A stretch of 64,000 nt of DNA from Achromobacter aegrifaciens. Lineage in GTDB: Bacteria > Pseudomonadota > Gammaproteobacteria > Burkholderiales > Burkholderiaceae_B. Numbering within the stretch: the first letter of the stretch is position 1; each line of letters begins with the position of its first letter. A program made the translations under genes and the position numbers. This document shows positions 43,220 to 51,845 of this stretch, one piece after another. The stretch covers positions 496,001-560,000 of the forward strand of contig NZ_CADIJY010000002.1 in the NCBI RefSeq assembly GCF_902859735.1. Reading direction: 5' to 3'. The notes under the pieces were generated by a model. The model saw nothing but the letters and a program-made list of their open reading frames with translations, was not told where the DNA came from and did not search any database.

Positions 43220-43956
43220 CGAGATTCCATGCAAATCGGGACCGTGCGCCACGCGGCGCCGGACAGGATCAAAGGGAATGCGCCGCGGATGCGGACACGA
43301 GACTCAGTGCGGGCGCGAACGGCCCCAGGGACGGCCGGCGGAGCGCGGCCGCCCAGGCGCGGCGTGGCCGCGGCGGCGAACATGGAATCGGCTTGCGGGC
43401 TGCGCGCCCGGGCCGTGGCGGGAAGATGGGGCATCGGGCGCCGGCTTGCTTGCGGCGCCCTGCTAGAGGGTGGGTCTTCAGTCATAGATGGCGGACGGCT
43501 CAGGCTGCCGGGGCAGCAAACGGATAGAGCGCCCGCCTTGCTCTCTTTCTTACGGGAAACTGAATACTACATGAATCCGGTCTCTCCCGCATCCGAGGAT
43601 CCCCAGGCAATGCCATGCTGCGGACTCGCTTCTTTGCGGCATTTTTACTGGTGTTTACCCTAGGTCGACGATATACTGCGGGCACCTTCAACTCACCAGA
43701 GATCAATGTGGACAACGACGGATGTAGTCGGAACACGACTGCAAGCGCCGCTTGACGCAGGATCCGCGGAAATAGTCCGCGCCGGTCCTGCCTGAAAGCC
43801 AGGACCCGGCTCTTCGGTCCCCGACGCGGGACCGCCAGCCCTCTCCCCTACTGCTTGCCGACGCGATGCGTTGCGCCTTGTTGCGCGCGCCTGCGCATCG
43901 GCCACGCGGCGCATGCATGTGGACCTTCCACCGTACTCCCCGCTAAGGAGACGATC
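43220..43956. other. Gene-free spacer: yoaE upstream region and mgtC leader
   Basis: About 740 bases with no good gene. The left part (to about 43640) is GC-rich and belongs to the yoaE-like upstream region. A good -10 hexamer TATACT lies at 43672-43677, so transcripts to the right would begin near 43684 and carry a leader of about 270 bases. A weak 29-codon frame (43706-43795) overlaps the hairpins. Short open frames here have GC-skew patterns and no ribosome-binding sites. Confidence 0.55.
43672..43833 (+). promoter_or_regulatory. Structured leader upstream of the mgtC operon
   Basis: After the TATACT box at 43672 come four short hairpins in a row: AGTCG/CGACT (43726-43740), CGCGGA/TCCGCG (43765-43781), GGTCCTG/CAGGACC (43784-43806, extendable with one bulge) and GGTCCC/GGGACC (43816-43833). 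In other bacteria mgtC leaders sense Mg2+, ATP or proline through alternative folds and small ORFs. I could not match this to a known riboswitch from memory; the sense role is inference. Confidence 0.45.
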
Positions 43957-44319
43957 ATGCGTATCAAGCAATTCCTGCCCTTCCCGGACCGGACCGGCGC
44001 GGCCGCGCCCATGGCGGTAGCGCCCAAGACGGCCTCTTCCACTTACCAATTCACCATCGTGAGCCTGGGCGACACGCTCAACGCGCTGCGCAAGCAGCTC
44101 TATTACGAACTGCGCGACCTGGACCTGCGCGTGCAGGCGGTGCGGATCTCGCGCGCCGAATCGGGTCAGTTGGCGTCCACCGTCGTCACGCTGCAATGCC
44201 CGCCGCATCTGCGCAATCTGCTGGGCGCGGTCGCCTTGCGGCTGGGCCAGAGCCCGGACGTGCGCCGGGTGCACTGGGAATGCGAGTCCGGCGCGGCCAT
44301 CGCCGTGCTGCCCGCCTGA
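43957..44319 (+). CDS. Small MgtC-associated protein (ACT-like)
   Basis: 120 residues from the ATG at 43957 with AAGGAG six bases before it. After a Pro/Ala-rich N-terminus (about 1-28) there is a compact alpha/beta domain (STYQFTIVSLGDTLNALRKQLYYELRDLDLRVQAVRISR, quoted in part) that resembles the C-terminal ACT-like domain of MgtC proteins. No signal or membrane segment. It is the first gene of the unit with a 35-codon membrane peptide and mgtC, so a regulatory partner for MgtC is a reasonable inference; the family is not firmly recognised. Confidence 0.75.
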   Translation: MRIKQFLPFPDRTGAAAPMAVAPKTASSTYQFTIVSLGDTLNALRKQLYYELRDLDLRVQAVRISRAESGQLASTVVTLQCPPHLRNLLGAVALRLGQSPDVRRVHWECESGAAIAVLPA

Positions 44320-44343
44320 CGCCAACGCGGCCGGGAGGCTGTC

Positions 44344-44451
44344 ATGAAAGATCCGTACAAAACCCTGATGATTGCGCGCGTCGTCCTGCTGGCGCTGATC
44401 TGGCTGGCCGGACTGCTGCTGGTCCTGGCGTCGGTCTGGCGCCTGCCCTGA
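44344..44451 (+). CDS. 35-residue single-pass membrane peptide, MgtR-like in layout
   Basis: An unlisted short gene: ATG at 44344 with GGGAGG five bases before it, 35 codons, TGA at 44449-44451. The peptide starts MKDPYKTLMIAR and then is almost fully hydrophobic (VVLLALIWLAGLLLVLASV), ending WRLP. It sits 24 bases after the ACT-like gene and 50 before mgtC. Salmonella MgtR, a 30-residue membrane peptide in the mgtCBR operon, binds MgtC and promotes its destruction by FtsH. Position, size and topology match, including a Trp near the C-terminus, but the sequences are too short for homology to be claimed. Confidence 0.7.
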   Translation: MKDPYKTLMIARVVLLALIWLAGLLLVLASVWRLP

Positions 44452-44501
44452 GCCCGTCCGCGCCCATCCATAACATGCTGTAGAAGAAGGGAGAGAAGAA
44501 G

Positions 44502-45215
44502 ATGAAGAACTTCGAAAACATCCAATTCATCACGCTGGCCAATACCCTGGTGAGCCTGTTGACCGCGTTCGTGCTGGGCTCCGTGGTGGGCTTTGAGCGC
44601 CAGTTCCGCCAGCGCACGGCCGGCCTGCGCACCAATGTGCTGGTGGCGGTGGGCGCCGCCATCTTCGTGGACCTGGCGTTTCGCGTGGGCGGCGCCGATG
44701 GCGGCTCGCGCGTCATTTCCTACGTGGTCTCGGGCGTGGGGTTCCTGGGCGCCGGCGCCATCATGCGCGAAGGCGGCAGCATCCGCGGCCTGAACACCGC
44801 CGCCACGCTGTGGGGCTCCGCCGCCATCGGCGCCTGCGCGGGCGCATCGTTGATCCTGGAAGCGGTCGCCGCTACCGCCTTCGTGCTGGCGGCGAACACC
44901 TTGCTGCGCCCGGTCGTCAGCTACGTCAACCGCCAGCCGGTCGACTCGCAGACCACCGAAGTCACGACCGTGATACATGTAATTGCGAACGTGGAGCAGC
45001 GGCAGGCGGCCATGACAGTGCTGGAGGACGTGCTCGAAACCGAACAGCTGCCCCTGTCCGAACTGAAGATAGACCAGTTCGGCGAGAACGAAGTCGAAAT
45101 CGAGGCGGCATTGAGCGAAGCCTCGGTCGACGAGCTGGACCTGGACCGCGTGACCGCCAGCATCGCGGCCTCGCCCGCCGTGCGCACCGCCTTCTGGGCC
45201 GCCCGCACGGTATAG
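44502..45215 (+). CDS. mgtC: MgtC/SapB family inner-membrane protein
   Basis: 237 residues. About five membrane segments (to about residue 145) with the family motifs [28 protein letters not shown] and [27 protein letters not shown], then a C-terminal ACT-like cytoplasmic domain (about 150-235: [30 protein letters not shown]). MgtC is linked to growth at low Mg2+, acid survival and virulence, in part through the F-ATPase. GGGAGAG upstream of the ATG. Twelve bases from the convergent ABC gene. Confidence 0.92.
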   Translation: MKNFENIQFITLANTLVSLLTAFVLGSVVGFERQFRQRTAGLRTNVLVAVGAAIFVDLAFRVGGADGGSRVISYVVSGVGFLGAGAIMREGGSIRGLNTAATLWGSAAIGACAGASLILEAVAATAFVLAANTLLRPVVSYVNRQPVDSQTTEVTTVIHVIANVEQRQAAMTVLEDVLETEQLPLSELKIDQFGENEVEIEAALSEASVDELDLDRVTASIAASPAVRTAFWAARTV

Positions 45216-45226
45216 CGTTGCGCGGC

Positions 45227-46864
45227 TCAGGCCGCCTGACGCAACGCGGCCGAGGCTGGATCCCAGCGCCGACCCGGCACGGCGGCAAGCAGCGCCTGCG
45301 TGTAGGGATGCGCGGGCTGGCCGAAGACCTGGGCGCAGGCCCCCGCTTCCACCACCCGTCCATTCTGCATCACCGCGATATCGTCGCAGATTTGCGCGGC
45401 TACGCGCAGATCGTGCGTGATGAAGAGGACGGACAGGCCCAATTGCTCGCGCAGCCGCGCCAGCAGCGCCAGCACCTGCGCCTGCACCGACACGTCCAGC
45501 GCCGATACGGGCTCGTCCGCAATCAGCACGCGCGGCCGCATGGCCAGCGCGCGCGCCAGTCCGATGCGCTGACGCTGCCCGCCCGAGAACTCATGCGGAT
45601 AGCGCCGCACGGCGTCCGGCGACAAGCCCACCAGTTCAAACAGTTCCTGTGCGCGCGCCAGCGCTTCCCGCCTGGGCGTGCCGTGCACGATCGGGCCGCG
45701 CGCCACGATTTCGCCGACGCGCTGGCGCGGATTCAATGAACCATAGGGATCCTGGAACACCATCTGCACCCGCCGCGCATGCTCGCGCCGTGCTGCGCCG
45801 CCATGGAGCGCCAGGGGCGCGCCGGCCAGCGTGATGCGGCCTGCGTCCGGCGGCGCCAGGCCCTGCAAGGCGCGCGCCAGCGTGGATTTGCCCGACCCGC
45901 TTTCGCCCACGATGCCCAGCGTACCGCCCTCCTTCAGTGCCAGCGTCACGTCGTCCAGCGCCCGCGTTTCGCGCCCCGGGCGGCCGAACCAGCCGCGCTT
46001 GCGGTAGGTCTTGGAGACGGCTTGCGCGCTCAGGATGATGGGCGCATCGCCCCGCAGTTCCGGCCGGACCGCGGCCGGCGCCAGCGGCGGCACCGCTGCG
46101 ATCAAGGCGCGCGTGTAGGGATGCCGCGGATGCTCCAGCACCTGCCGCGCCGCGCCGCTTTCCACCAGCACGCCGCGCTGCATCACCGCGACGCGGTCGG
46201 CAATCTCGGCGACCACGCCGAAGTCGTGCGTAATGAACAGCACGGCCGTGCCCTTGCGGCGCTGCAAGTCGTGGATCAGATGCAGGATCTGCGCCTGCGT
46301 GGTGACGTCCAGCGCGGTGGTCGGTTCATCGGCGATCAGCAAGGCGGGTTCCAGGGCCAGCGCCATGGCGATCATGGCGCGTTGGCGCTGGCCGCCTGAC
46401 AATTCATGCGGATAGGCGCCCAGCGCCCGTTGCGGGTCCGGCAGCCGCACGGACTCCAGCAGGTCCAGCGTGCGGCGCCGGATCTCGGCGCGTCCCAGGC
46501 GGGTATGGGTGCGGAACACTTCCGCGATCTGGTCGCCGATGGTGCGCAGCGGATTGAGCGCCGTCATCGGTTCCTGGAAGATCATGCCGATGCGCTGGCC
46601 GCGCAGCCGGCGCAAGGCCTCGGGCGCCAGCCGCAGCAGATCCTGCCCTTCCCACAGCACCTGGCCGGCGCTGGCGCGCACGTCCTGGGGCAGCAGCCCC
46701 AGGACCGCGCCGGCCGTCAGCGATTTGCCGGAGCCGCTTTCACCCACCACACAGACGATTTCGCCCGCGCTGATGTTCAGCGACAAGTCCTGCAGCGCAT
46801 GCGGCCGGTCGGCGCCGGGCGGCAGGTCCACGGTCAGGTTCTGGATGCGCAGCAGTTCGGTCAT
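45227..46864 (-). CDS. Duplicated ABC transporter ATPase (oligopeptide type, YejF/GsiA-like)
   Basis: 545 residues with two full ABC domains (about 1-260 and 285-540). Each has Walker A (GESGSGKS twice), signature LSGGQRQR and FSGGQRQR, Walker B LLIADEP and VLIADEP, and the oligopeptide C-terminal extension HPYTRAL / HPYTQAL. This fused form energises dipeptide or microcin-type importers (YejF, GsiA). No permease or binding protein is adjacent, so it stands alone here. Convergent with mgtC (11-base gap). Start at 46864 has no strong ribosome-binding site. Confidence 0.9.
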   Translation of the reverse strand: MTELLRIQNLTVDLPPGADRPHALQDLSLNISAGEIVCVVGESGSGKSLTAGAVLGLLPQDVRASAGQVLWEGQDLLRLAPEALRRLRGQRIGMIFQEPMTALNPLRTIGDQIAEVFRTHTRLGRAEIRRRTLDLLESVRLPDPQRALGAYPHELSGGQRQRAMIAMALALEPALLIADEPTTALDVTTQAQILHLIHDLQRRKGTAVLFITHDFGVVAEIADRVAVMQRGVLVESGAARQVLEHPRHPYTRALIAAVPPLAPAAVRPELRGDAPIILSAQAVSKTYRKRGWFGRPGRETRALDDVTLALKEGGTLGIVGESGSGKSTLARALQGLAPPDAGRITLAGAPLALHGGAARREHARRVQMVFQDPYGSLNPRQRVGEIVARGPIVHGTPRREALARAQELFELVGLSPDAVRRYPHEFSGGQRQRIGLARALAMRPRVLIADEPVSALDVSVQAQVLALLARLREQLGLSVLFITHDLRVAAQICDDIAVMQNGRVVEAGACAQVFGQPAHPYTQALLAAVPGRRWDPASAALRQAA

Positions 46865-47049
46865 GGGTCGTCCACCAGGAAGAAGCTTCGGATCGTAGGC
46901 CTGGCCTGCACGGATGAGAACTGCGCATCTCGCATTTGCTCATTCGGTTTGTGACGCAACAAGCCTGGCGCCACCCCGGCGGTTACGCCTCTTTACGTTT
47001 TGGGAACGCGGATTGCTCCGCTGTGCGGATCGACCCATCCGGAGCATCC

Positions 47050-47817
47050 ATGCCCTCCTCCCGCTACATCGATGCCACCACGCTGACCGTGTTGACCGTG
47101 AACACGCACAAGGGCTTCACCAGCTTCAACCGCCGCTTCATGCTGCACGAACTGCGCGAGGCGCTGAGGATGGCGAACCCCGACATCGTTTTCCTGCAGG
47201 AAGTGCTGGGAGAACACCAGGGGCACGCGGAACGGCACCAGGGCTGGCCCGCCTTGTCCCAGTACGAATTCCTGGCTGACTCGCTGTGGACGGATTTTGC
47301 CTACGGCCGCAACGCGGTCTACCCGGCGGGACATCATGGCAATGCGCTGCTGTCGAGGTATCCCATTGAACAGCACGAGAACCATGACGTGACGGTGCAT
47401 GGACACGAAGGCCGCGGACTATTGCACTGCGTGCTGCGGGTGCCCTCGCTGGATATGCCCGTCCATGCCATATGCGTGCACCTGGGCCTGCTCGAAGGCC
47501 ACCGGGGCAAGCAGCTGCGCCGCCTGTGCGAGCTGGTGGCGCAAGGCGTGCCCGCTGGCGAACCGCTGCTGATCGCGGGCGACTTCAACGACTGGCGCCT
47601 GCGCGCCGACGCACTGATGCGGGATTGCGGCACACGCGAGGTCTTCACGTCGCGCCTGGGCCGCCCCGCCCGCACGTTTCCGGCGCGCTGGCCCCTGTTG
47701 CGGCTGGACCGCATCTACGTGCGCAACGTCCGGGATTGGCAACCAGTGCCGCTGGCCTCGCGGGTCTGGTCGCGCCTGTCCGACCATGTGCCGATCTGCG
47801 CGGAGATCTCGCTATGA
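47050..47817 (+). CDS. ybhP: Endonuclease/exonuclease/phosphatase family protein (YbhP)
   Basis: 255 residues from the ATG at 47050, with GGAG five bases before. EEP fold: TVNTHKGFTSFNRRFMLHEL, the metal Glu in IVFLQEV, GNALLSRYPI, AGDFNDWR and the C-terminal LSDHVPICAEISL. Substrate may be a phospholipid or nucleic acid. It overlaps clsB by ATGA, and the order ybhP-clsB-ybhN is exactly that of the E. coli operon. ClsB needs PE and PG; the role of YbhP there is unknown. Confidence 0.9.
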   Translation: MPSSRYIDATTLTVLTVNTHKGFTSFNRRFMLHELREALRMANPDIVFLQEVLGEHQGHAERHQGWPALSQYEFLADSLWTDFAYGRNAVYPAGHHGNALLSRYPIEQHENHDVTVHGHEGRGLLHCVLRVPSLDMPVHAICVHLGLLEGHRGKQLRRLCELVAQGVPAGEPLLIAGDFNDWRLRADALMRDCGTREVFTSRLGRPARTFPARWPLLRLDRIYVRNVRDWQPVPLASRVWSRLSDHVPICAEISL

Positions 47818-49007
47818 ACCTGCGCTGGCGCGAGAACAACCGCTATACCCTGCTGGAGAATGGCACGGGCTACTTTCCGGCCGTGCTCGATGCGATCGCC
47901 GCGGCGCGCGGCGAAGTGCTGGTGGAAACCTTCATCCTGTTCGACGACGCCGTGGGGCAGGAATTCCAGCGCGCCCTGATCGCCGCGGCCCGCCGCGGCG
48001 TCAGCGTGGACCTGACGGTGGACGGCTATGGCTCGGACGAGCTGGACGGCGCCTTTGTCGGCGCCATGACCGAAAGCGGCATCCGCGTCCACGTATTCGA
48101 TCCCCGCCCGCGCTTTCTCGGCGTGCGCACCAATGTGTTCAGGCGCATGCACCGCAAGATCGTGGCGGTGGATCGTCAGATGGCCTTTGTCGGCGGCATC
48201 AATTTTTCCGCTGATCACCTGCCGGACTACGGGCCCCAAGCCAAGCAGGACTATGCGGTGCTGGTGGAGGGACCGCTGGCCGCGGACATCGCGGACTACG
48301 CGCGCGAGGCGCTCGCGGTGGATGCGTGGACCCGCAAGCGGCGGCGGCCGGCGCGTCTGGATCCCATGCCGGAGGGCGACGGCGGCGGCCGTCTGGTGGT
48401 GCGCGACAACATCGAGCACCAGACGGACATCGAACGTTATTACCGTGCCGGCGTGCGCGCCGCGCGCGAAGACGTGCTGATCGCCAACGCCTACTTTTTC
48501 CCTGGTTATCAGTTGCTGCACGATCTGGCCAACGCCGCTCGCCGCGGCGTGCGCGTACGGTTGCTGCTGCAAGGCGAACCCGACGTGCTGGTCGCGCGGC
48601 TGGCGGCGTCCATGCTGTATGACTATCTGATCGATGCAGGCGTCGAGATCTATGAGTACTGCAAGCGTCCGCTGCACGGCAAGGTGGCCTGCGTGGACCG
48701 CGACTGGAGCACCATCGGCTCCAGCAACCTGGACCCGCTCAGCCTGGCGCTGAATCTGGAGGCCAACGTGGTGGCGCGCGACGCCGGTTTGAACGCCGCG
48801 CTGCGCCGCAGCCTGGACCGGCTCATCGAACAGGATTGCCGGCGCATCGAGCTGCCCGAGGGATCCAGGCGGCGCTTGCGGCGGCTGTGGATCGGCGTGG
48901 TGGTATTCCATTTCCTGCGGCGCTTTCCCGCCTGGGCCGGCAGCCTGCCCGCGCACAAGCCCCGCCTGAAGTCGCTGCCCATCGCGGCGCAAGAGGAGTC
49001 GGCATGA
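47814..49007 (+). CDS. clsB: Cardiolipin synthase B (phospholipase D family)
   Basis: 397 residues. Two HKD motifs: H113-x-K115 with Asp120 (RMHRKIVAVD, followed by VGGINFSADH) and H288-x-K290 with Asp295 (LHGKVACVD, followed by SNLDPLSLALNLEAN). Length matches ClsB/YbhO. It makes cardiolipin (or PG) at the inner membrane by phosphatidyl transfer. Overlaps ybhP (ATGA) and ybhN (ATGA at 49004), so the three are one operon. Confidence 0.93.
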   Translation: MNLRWRENNRYTLLENGTGYFPAVLDAIAAARGEVLVETFILFDDAVGQEFQRALIAAARRGVSVDLTVDGYGSDELDGAFVGAMTESGIRVHVFDPRPRFLGVRTNVFRRMHRKIVAVDRQMAFVGGINFSADHLPDYGPQAKQDYAVLVEGPLAADIADYAREALAVDAWTRKRRRPARLDPMPEGDGGGRLVVRDNIEHQTDIERYYRAGVRAAREDVLIANAYFFPGYQLLHDLANAARRGVRVRLLLQGEPDVLVARLAASMLYDYLIDAGVEIYEYCKRPLHGKVACVDRDWSTIGSSNLDPLSLALNLEANVVARDAGLNAALRRSLDRLIEQDCRRIELPEGSRRRLRRLWIGVVVFHFLRRFPAWAGSLPAHKPRLKSLPIAAQEESA

Positions 49008-50035
49008 GAGTGTTCCGCTCCACGCTGACGCGCGCCTGGCGCCACCGCTGGCCGCGAGTCAAGCGTGCCTTGCCTGTGATCGTATTGGCGTTGGTGGCGG
49101 CGCTGCTGTACTACTTTGGCCGTTCGATCGACTGGGCCCAGGTCTGGGTCGCCATGCGCAGGATACCGCCGGGGACGATAGCCATCGCCGCTGCGCTGGT
49201 CGTGGCGGGCTACCTGGCGTATGGCGCCCTGGACCTGCTGGGCAAGCGCTACACCCGCCATACCCTGCCCTGGGCCAAGGCCCTGGGGGTGGCCATGATG
49301 AGCTACGCCCTGAACCTGAGCCTGGGCGTCCTGCTCGGAGGCCTGGGCGCGCGCCTCAGGCTGTACGCCCGGCTGGGCTGCCGCAAGTCGGTGGCGACCC
49401 GGGTGGCCCTGTTTTCCGCGGTCTCCAACTGGGTAGGTTACGCGTGGGTTGCTGGCGCGCTGTTCGTCGCGGGCGCCGTGCCCGTGCCGCAGGGCTGGGC
49501 CATCGGTTCGAATCTGCTACGCGTGCTGGGTGCGGCGCTGTTGTTGCTGGCGGCCGGCTACGTGGCGGTATGTGCGCGGGCCACGCGGCGGTCCTGGACC
49601 TTGATGGGACAGCACGCCGTGTTGCCCCGCGCCGGCATGGCGGCGGCGCAGAGCGCGGTTGCGGCATTGTCGTGGGTGATCATGGGCGCCATCATCCACC
49701 TGCTGCTGCAGGGCAAGGCCAGTTATCCCGCGGTGCTCGGCATCCTGCTGTGCGCCAGCTTCGCGGCCTTGATCATCCGCGTGCCGGGCGGGCTGGGCAC
49801 GACAGAAGCCATCTTCGTGGCCACGCTCGCGCCAGGAATCCCGGCCCCCGAGGTGCTGGGCGCGGTATTGGCCTACCGCGCGCTATATGCGTTCGCGCCT
49901 TTGTTCCTGGCGCTGGCAGCCTTTGGCGTGATGGAGGTGAAGCTCAGGCGCCGGCGCGCGCACGCGGGGGGCCACGCTCAGCCCGCCGCGGACGGCGGCC
50001 GCGGCAACAACACGGGCCAGTCGTTCAAGGTTTAG
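49004..50035 (+). CDS. ybhN: YbhN-like flippase-domain membrane protein
   Basis: 343 residues from the ATG at 49004, with AGGAG five bases before inside clsB. About eight membrane segments, with the lysylphosphatidylglycerol-synthase-type flippase region (RVPGGLGTTEAIFVATLAPG near residue 265). YbhN family proteins are thought to move a lipid or glycolipid, possibly the cardiolipin of the neighbouring enzyme. The C-terminal tail (RRRRAHAGG) is basic and overlaps the convergent DUF748 gene by 11 bases. Confidence 0.87.
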   Translation: MRVFRSTLTRAWRHRWPRVKRALPVIVLALVAALLYYFGRSIDWAQVWVAMRRIPPGTIAIAAALVVAGYLAYGALDLLGKRYTRHTLPWAKALGVAMMSYALNLSLGVLLGGLGARLRLYARLGCRKSVATRVALFSAVSNWVGYAWVAGALFVAGAVPVPQGWAIGSNLLRVLGAALLLLAAGYVAVCARATRRSWTLMGQHAVLPRAGMAAAQSAVAALSWVIMGAIIHLLLQGKASYPAVLGILLCASFAALIIRVPGGLGTTEAIFVATLAPGIPAPEVLGAVLAYRALYAFAPLFLALAAFGVMEVKLRRRRAHAGGHAQPAADGGRGNNTGQSFKV

Positions 50036-51134
50036 GCGTGAGCAGGTCCGACAAGGCATTGCCCAATTCCTTCACCGCGCCGGTGACGCCTTCGGCCGCG
50101 CCCTCGGCGCCCACCCCGATCGCATGGCTGAAGCCCTGAGCCACCTGGGCGGCAAAGCCGCGCGTGACGGAAAACTTGGGATTGTCCAGGTCGCCCGCCA
50201 GGGCAAAGTCGAAGCGCAGCGTGCCGCTCTGGTCCTTCAGCGCCGCCAGCACCGCCTTGCGCGGCAAGGAAAACAGGTCGCCGTTGCCGCCAAAGCGCAA
50301 GCCGCGCAGGGCCACGGTACCCGTGGCCTGCAGTTGCCGCTTGGCGATGGCGGTACGCATGTCCAGGTCCATGGCGCCCGCAGCCAAGGACGTGGCGCCG
50401 TTGTCCGCAAGGTACGGCGCGGCATGCTGGATGTCCATGTTGCGCACCGCCACCTTGATGTCGGCATCCGTGCTGCCCAGCACCAGCCAACCTTGCGCCC
50501 GTACCGTGGCCGCGCCGTTGCGGTTGCCTTCGACATTGCCGGAGAATTCCATCTCGCTGCGCGCGCCGTCGCCGGGGAGGGTCAGCGGACGCAGGCTCGC
50601 CTGGACGCCAGAAAACGGGATCCGATGCGCGGGCCGGGAGACCGCCGCGTCCTCGAAATCCAGCCGGCCGTCGCGCAGGATCAGTTGCGCGATGCGGATC
50701 GGAGTATTGCGCCGGGATTGGCCGTCATTGCCTGCGCCGGCCCGCAAGGAAGACTGCAAGGCGGGCGCGATGTCCATGTCGCCATTCGCCCTGCGCACCA
50801 CGGTGAAGTCGAAGCCTTCGATGATGACGGTCTTGAAGACGGTCTCGTGCCGCAGAAAGGCAGACCACTCCGGCTCCAGGATCACGTGCCGCGCGCGGGC
50901 GCTGGCCTGCCCCGTGCCGCCAGATATCGTCACGTCCTTCAGGATCACCTGCCGGTAGCCGATATCCACCTGTCCCACCTCGCCGCGCGGCCCCAGCATG
51001 TTGGCGATGCGCTGCTCGGCGATGCGCAGGGCGGCGAACGCCAGCACGACGGCCACGGCCGCGATCAGGGTTACGACCGCGAAGGCTTTCCCCCATAGCG
51101 ATCTGCGGCGTGGCGCGGCTGGGTCGAGGTTCAT
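50025..51134 (-). CDS. DUF748 (AsmA-like) envelope protein
   Basis: 369 residues. Basic start, one membrane segment (about 14-38), then a long beta-rich periplasmic region with the AsmA/DUF748 repeat style (VGQVDIGYRQVILKDVTISG, HETVFKTVIIEGFDFTVVRRANGDMDIAPAL) and LDMRTAIAKRQLQATGTVALRGLRFGG. Such proteins bridge inner and outer membranes and are linked to lipid transport and outer-membrane order. Convergent with ybhN; overlap of 11 bases. Confidence 0.85.
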   Translation of the reverse strand: MNLDPAAPRRRSLWGKAFAVVTLIAAVAVVLAFAALRIAEQRIANMLGPRGEVGQVDIGYRQVILKDVTISGGTGQASARARHVILEPEWSAFLRHETVFKTVIIEGFDFTVVRRANGDMDIAPALQSSLRAGAGNDGQSRRNTPIRIAQLILRDGRLDFEDAAVSRPAHRIPFSGVQASLRPLTLPGDGARSEMEFSGNVEGNRNGAATVRAQGWLVLGSTDADIKVAVRNMDIQHAAPYLADNGATSLAAGAMDLDMRTAIAKRQLQATGTVALRGLRFGGNGDLFSLPRKAVLAALKDQSGTLRFDFALAGDLDNPKFSVTRGFAAQVAQGFSHAIGVGAEGAAEGVTGAVKELGNALSDLLTPKP

Positions 51135-51216
51135 CGTGGATTCCGGTGTTGCGGCGCAATCCGAGCATGGTCCTGGAAACGCCCCGCCCCATCAATGGGC
51201 AAAAAGGATTAGGCGC

Positions 51217-51555
51217 TCAGCGGCGCTTATGGTCGGACATGAGGCACACCCCCGCCAGTACGCCGATCAGCGCCGCGCCCGCCAGGCTCTTCCAGGCGTT
51301 TTCGTGGACGTACTCGTCGGCGGCATGGGAGGCATGCCTGGCGCGGTCCCAGGCCGCCCGTTCCCAGCCCTTGGCGTGTTCGCGGGCAGCCTCCAGTTGG
51401 TGCTTGAGGCTGTCGCGCGCCGATTCGATCTCGGATCCGCCGTAGCTCGCCGTGCTGCGCAAGAGCGCCTCGGTGCCGGAGATCAGCTCGCGCATCGTGC
51501 GCGTGGCGTTGTCGGCCGGTTGAAACATGTCCCGCAATCCATGGTGCTTGTTCAT
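51217..51555 (-). CDS. DUF883 (ElaB/YqjD) membrane-anchored protein
   Basis: 112 residues with GAGGAG before the ATG. Amphipathic, Ala/Arg-rich helices (about 15-85) and one C-terminal membrane segment (WKSLAGAALIGVLAGVCLM). The YqjD/ElaB family binds ribosomes at the inner membrane in stationary phase in E. coli and is RpoS-controlled. Same orientation as the small disordered gene and the TPP enzyme upstream. Confidence 0.87.
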   Translation of the reverse strand: MNKHHGLRDMFQPADNATRTMRELISGTEALLRSTASYGGSEIESARDSLKHQLEAAREHAKGWERAAWDRARHASHAADEYVHENAWKSLAGAALIGVLAGVCLMSDHKRR

Positions 51556-51600
51556 ACGTGCTCCTCGTGAAAAAAATGTGCCGCGGAAGGCCGCGGTCCG

Positions 51601-51801
51601 TCAAAGCCTGTCGATTCCCGGCGTCTGCTGGGGATCCAGTCCCGGCATGGGGTTGGGCAGGCTGTCGGGCGGCCAACGGCCGTGCCGGTCGGTCTCATGC
51701 CCGCCAGGGTCGGGGTTGGACTGTTCGGCGGGATGCTGCTCCGGACCCGGTTGCTTGGGGTCCGCGGGCCGGGCGGGCCCGGAAGGTTTGGACTTGGTCA
51801 T
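51601..51801 (-). CDS. Small Pro-rich disordered protein
   Basis: 66 residues from the ATG at 51801 with AGGAG six bases before. The whole chain is hydrophilic and Pro/Gln/Asp-rich (SGPARPADPKQPGPEQHPAEQSN...), with no helix or hydrophobic patch. It lies between the DUF883 gene and the TPP enzyme on the same strand, with gaps of 45 bases on both sides. A stress-related disordered protein is a reasonable guess from context only. Confidence 0.6.
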   Translation of the reverse strand: MTKSKPSGPARPADPKQPGPEQHPAEQSNPDPGGHETDRHGRWPPDSLPNPMPGLDPQQTPGIDRL

Positions 51802-51845
51802 GGCATGCTCCTGAACGACGGAATGCGATCGATGCGGCCGCGGCC

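Noticed and set aside
43216-43485. 89-codon minus-strand frame before the yoaE-like gene
   Set aside because: No ribosome-binding site, Arg/Pro/Ala-rich noise, overlaps the yoaE-like start.
41651-43663. 670-codon plus-strand frame opposite the yoaE-like gene
   Set aside because: His/Gln-rich shadow of a strongly conserved membrane protein; no motif.
43784-43833. Tandem hairpins as a guanidine-II (mini-ykkC) or yybP-ykoY riboswitch
   Set aside because: The conserved loop sequences I remember for those classes are absent, and the downstream gene is mgtC rather than an exporter of guanidine.
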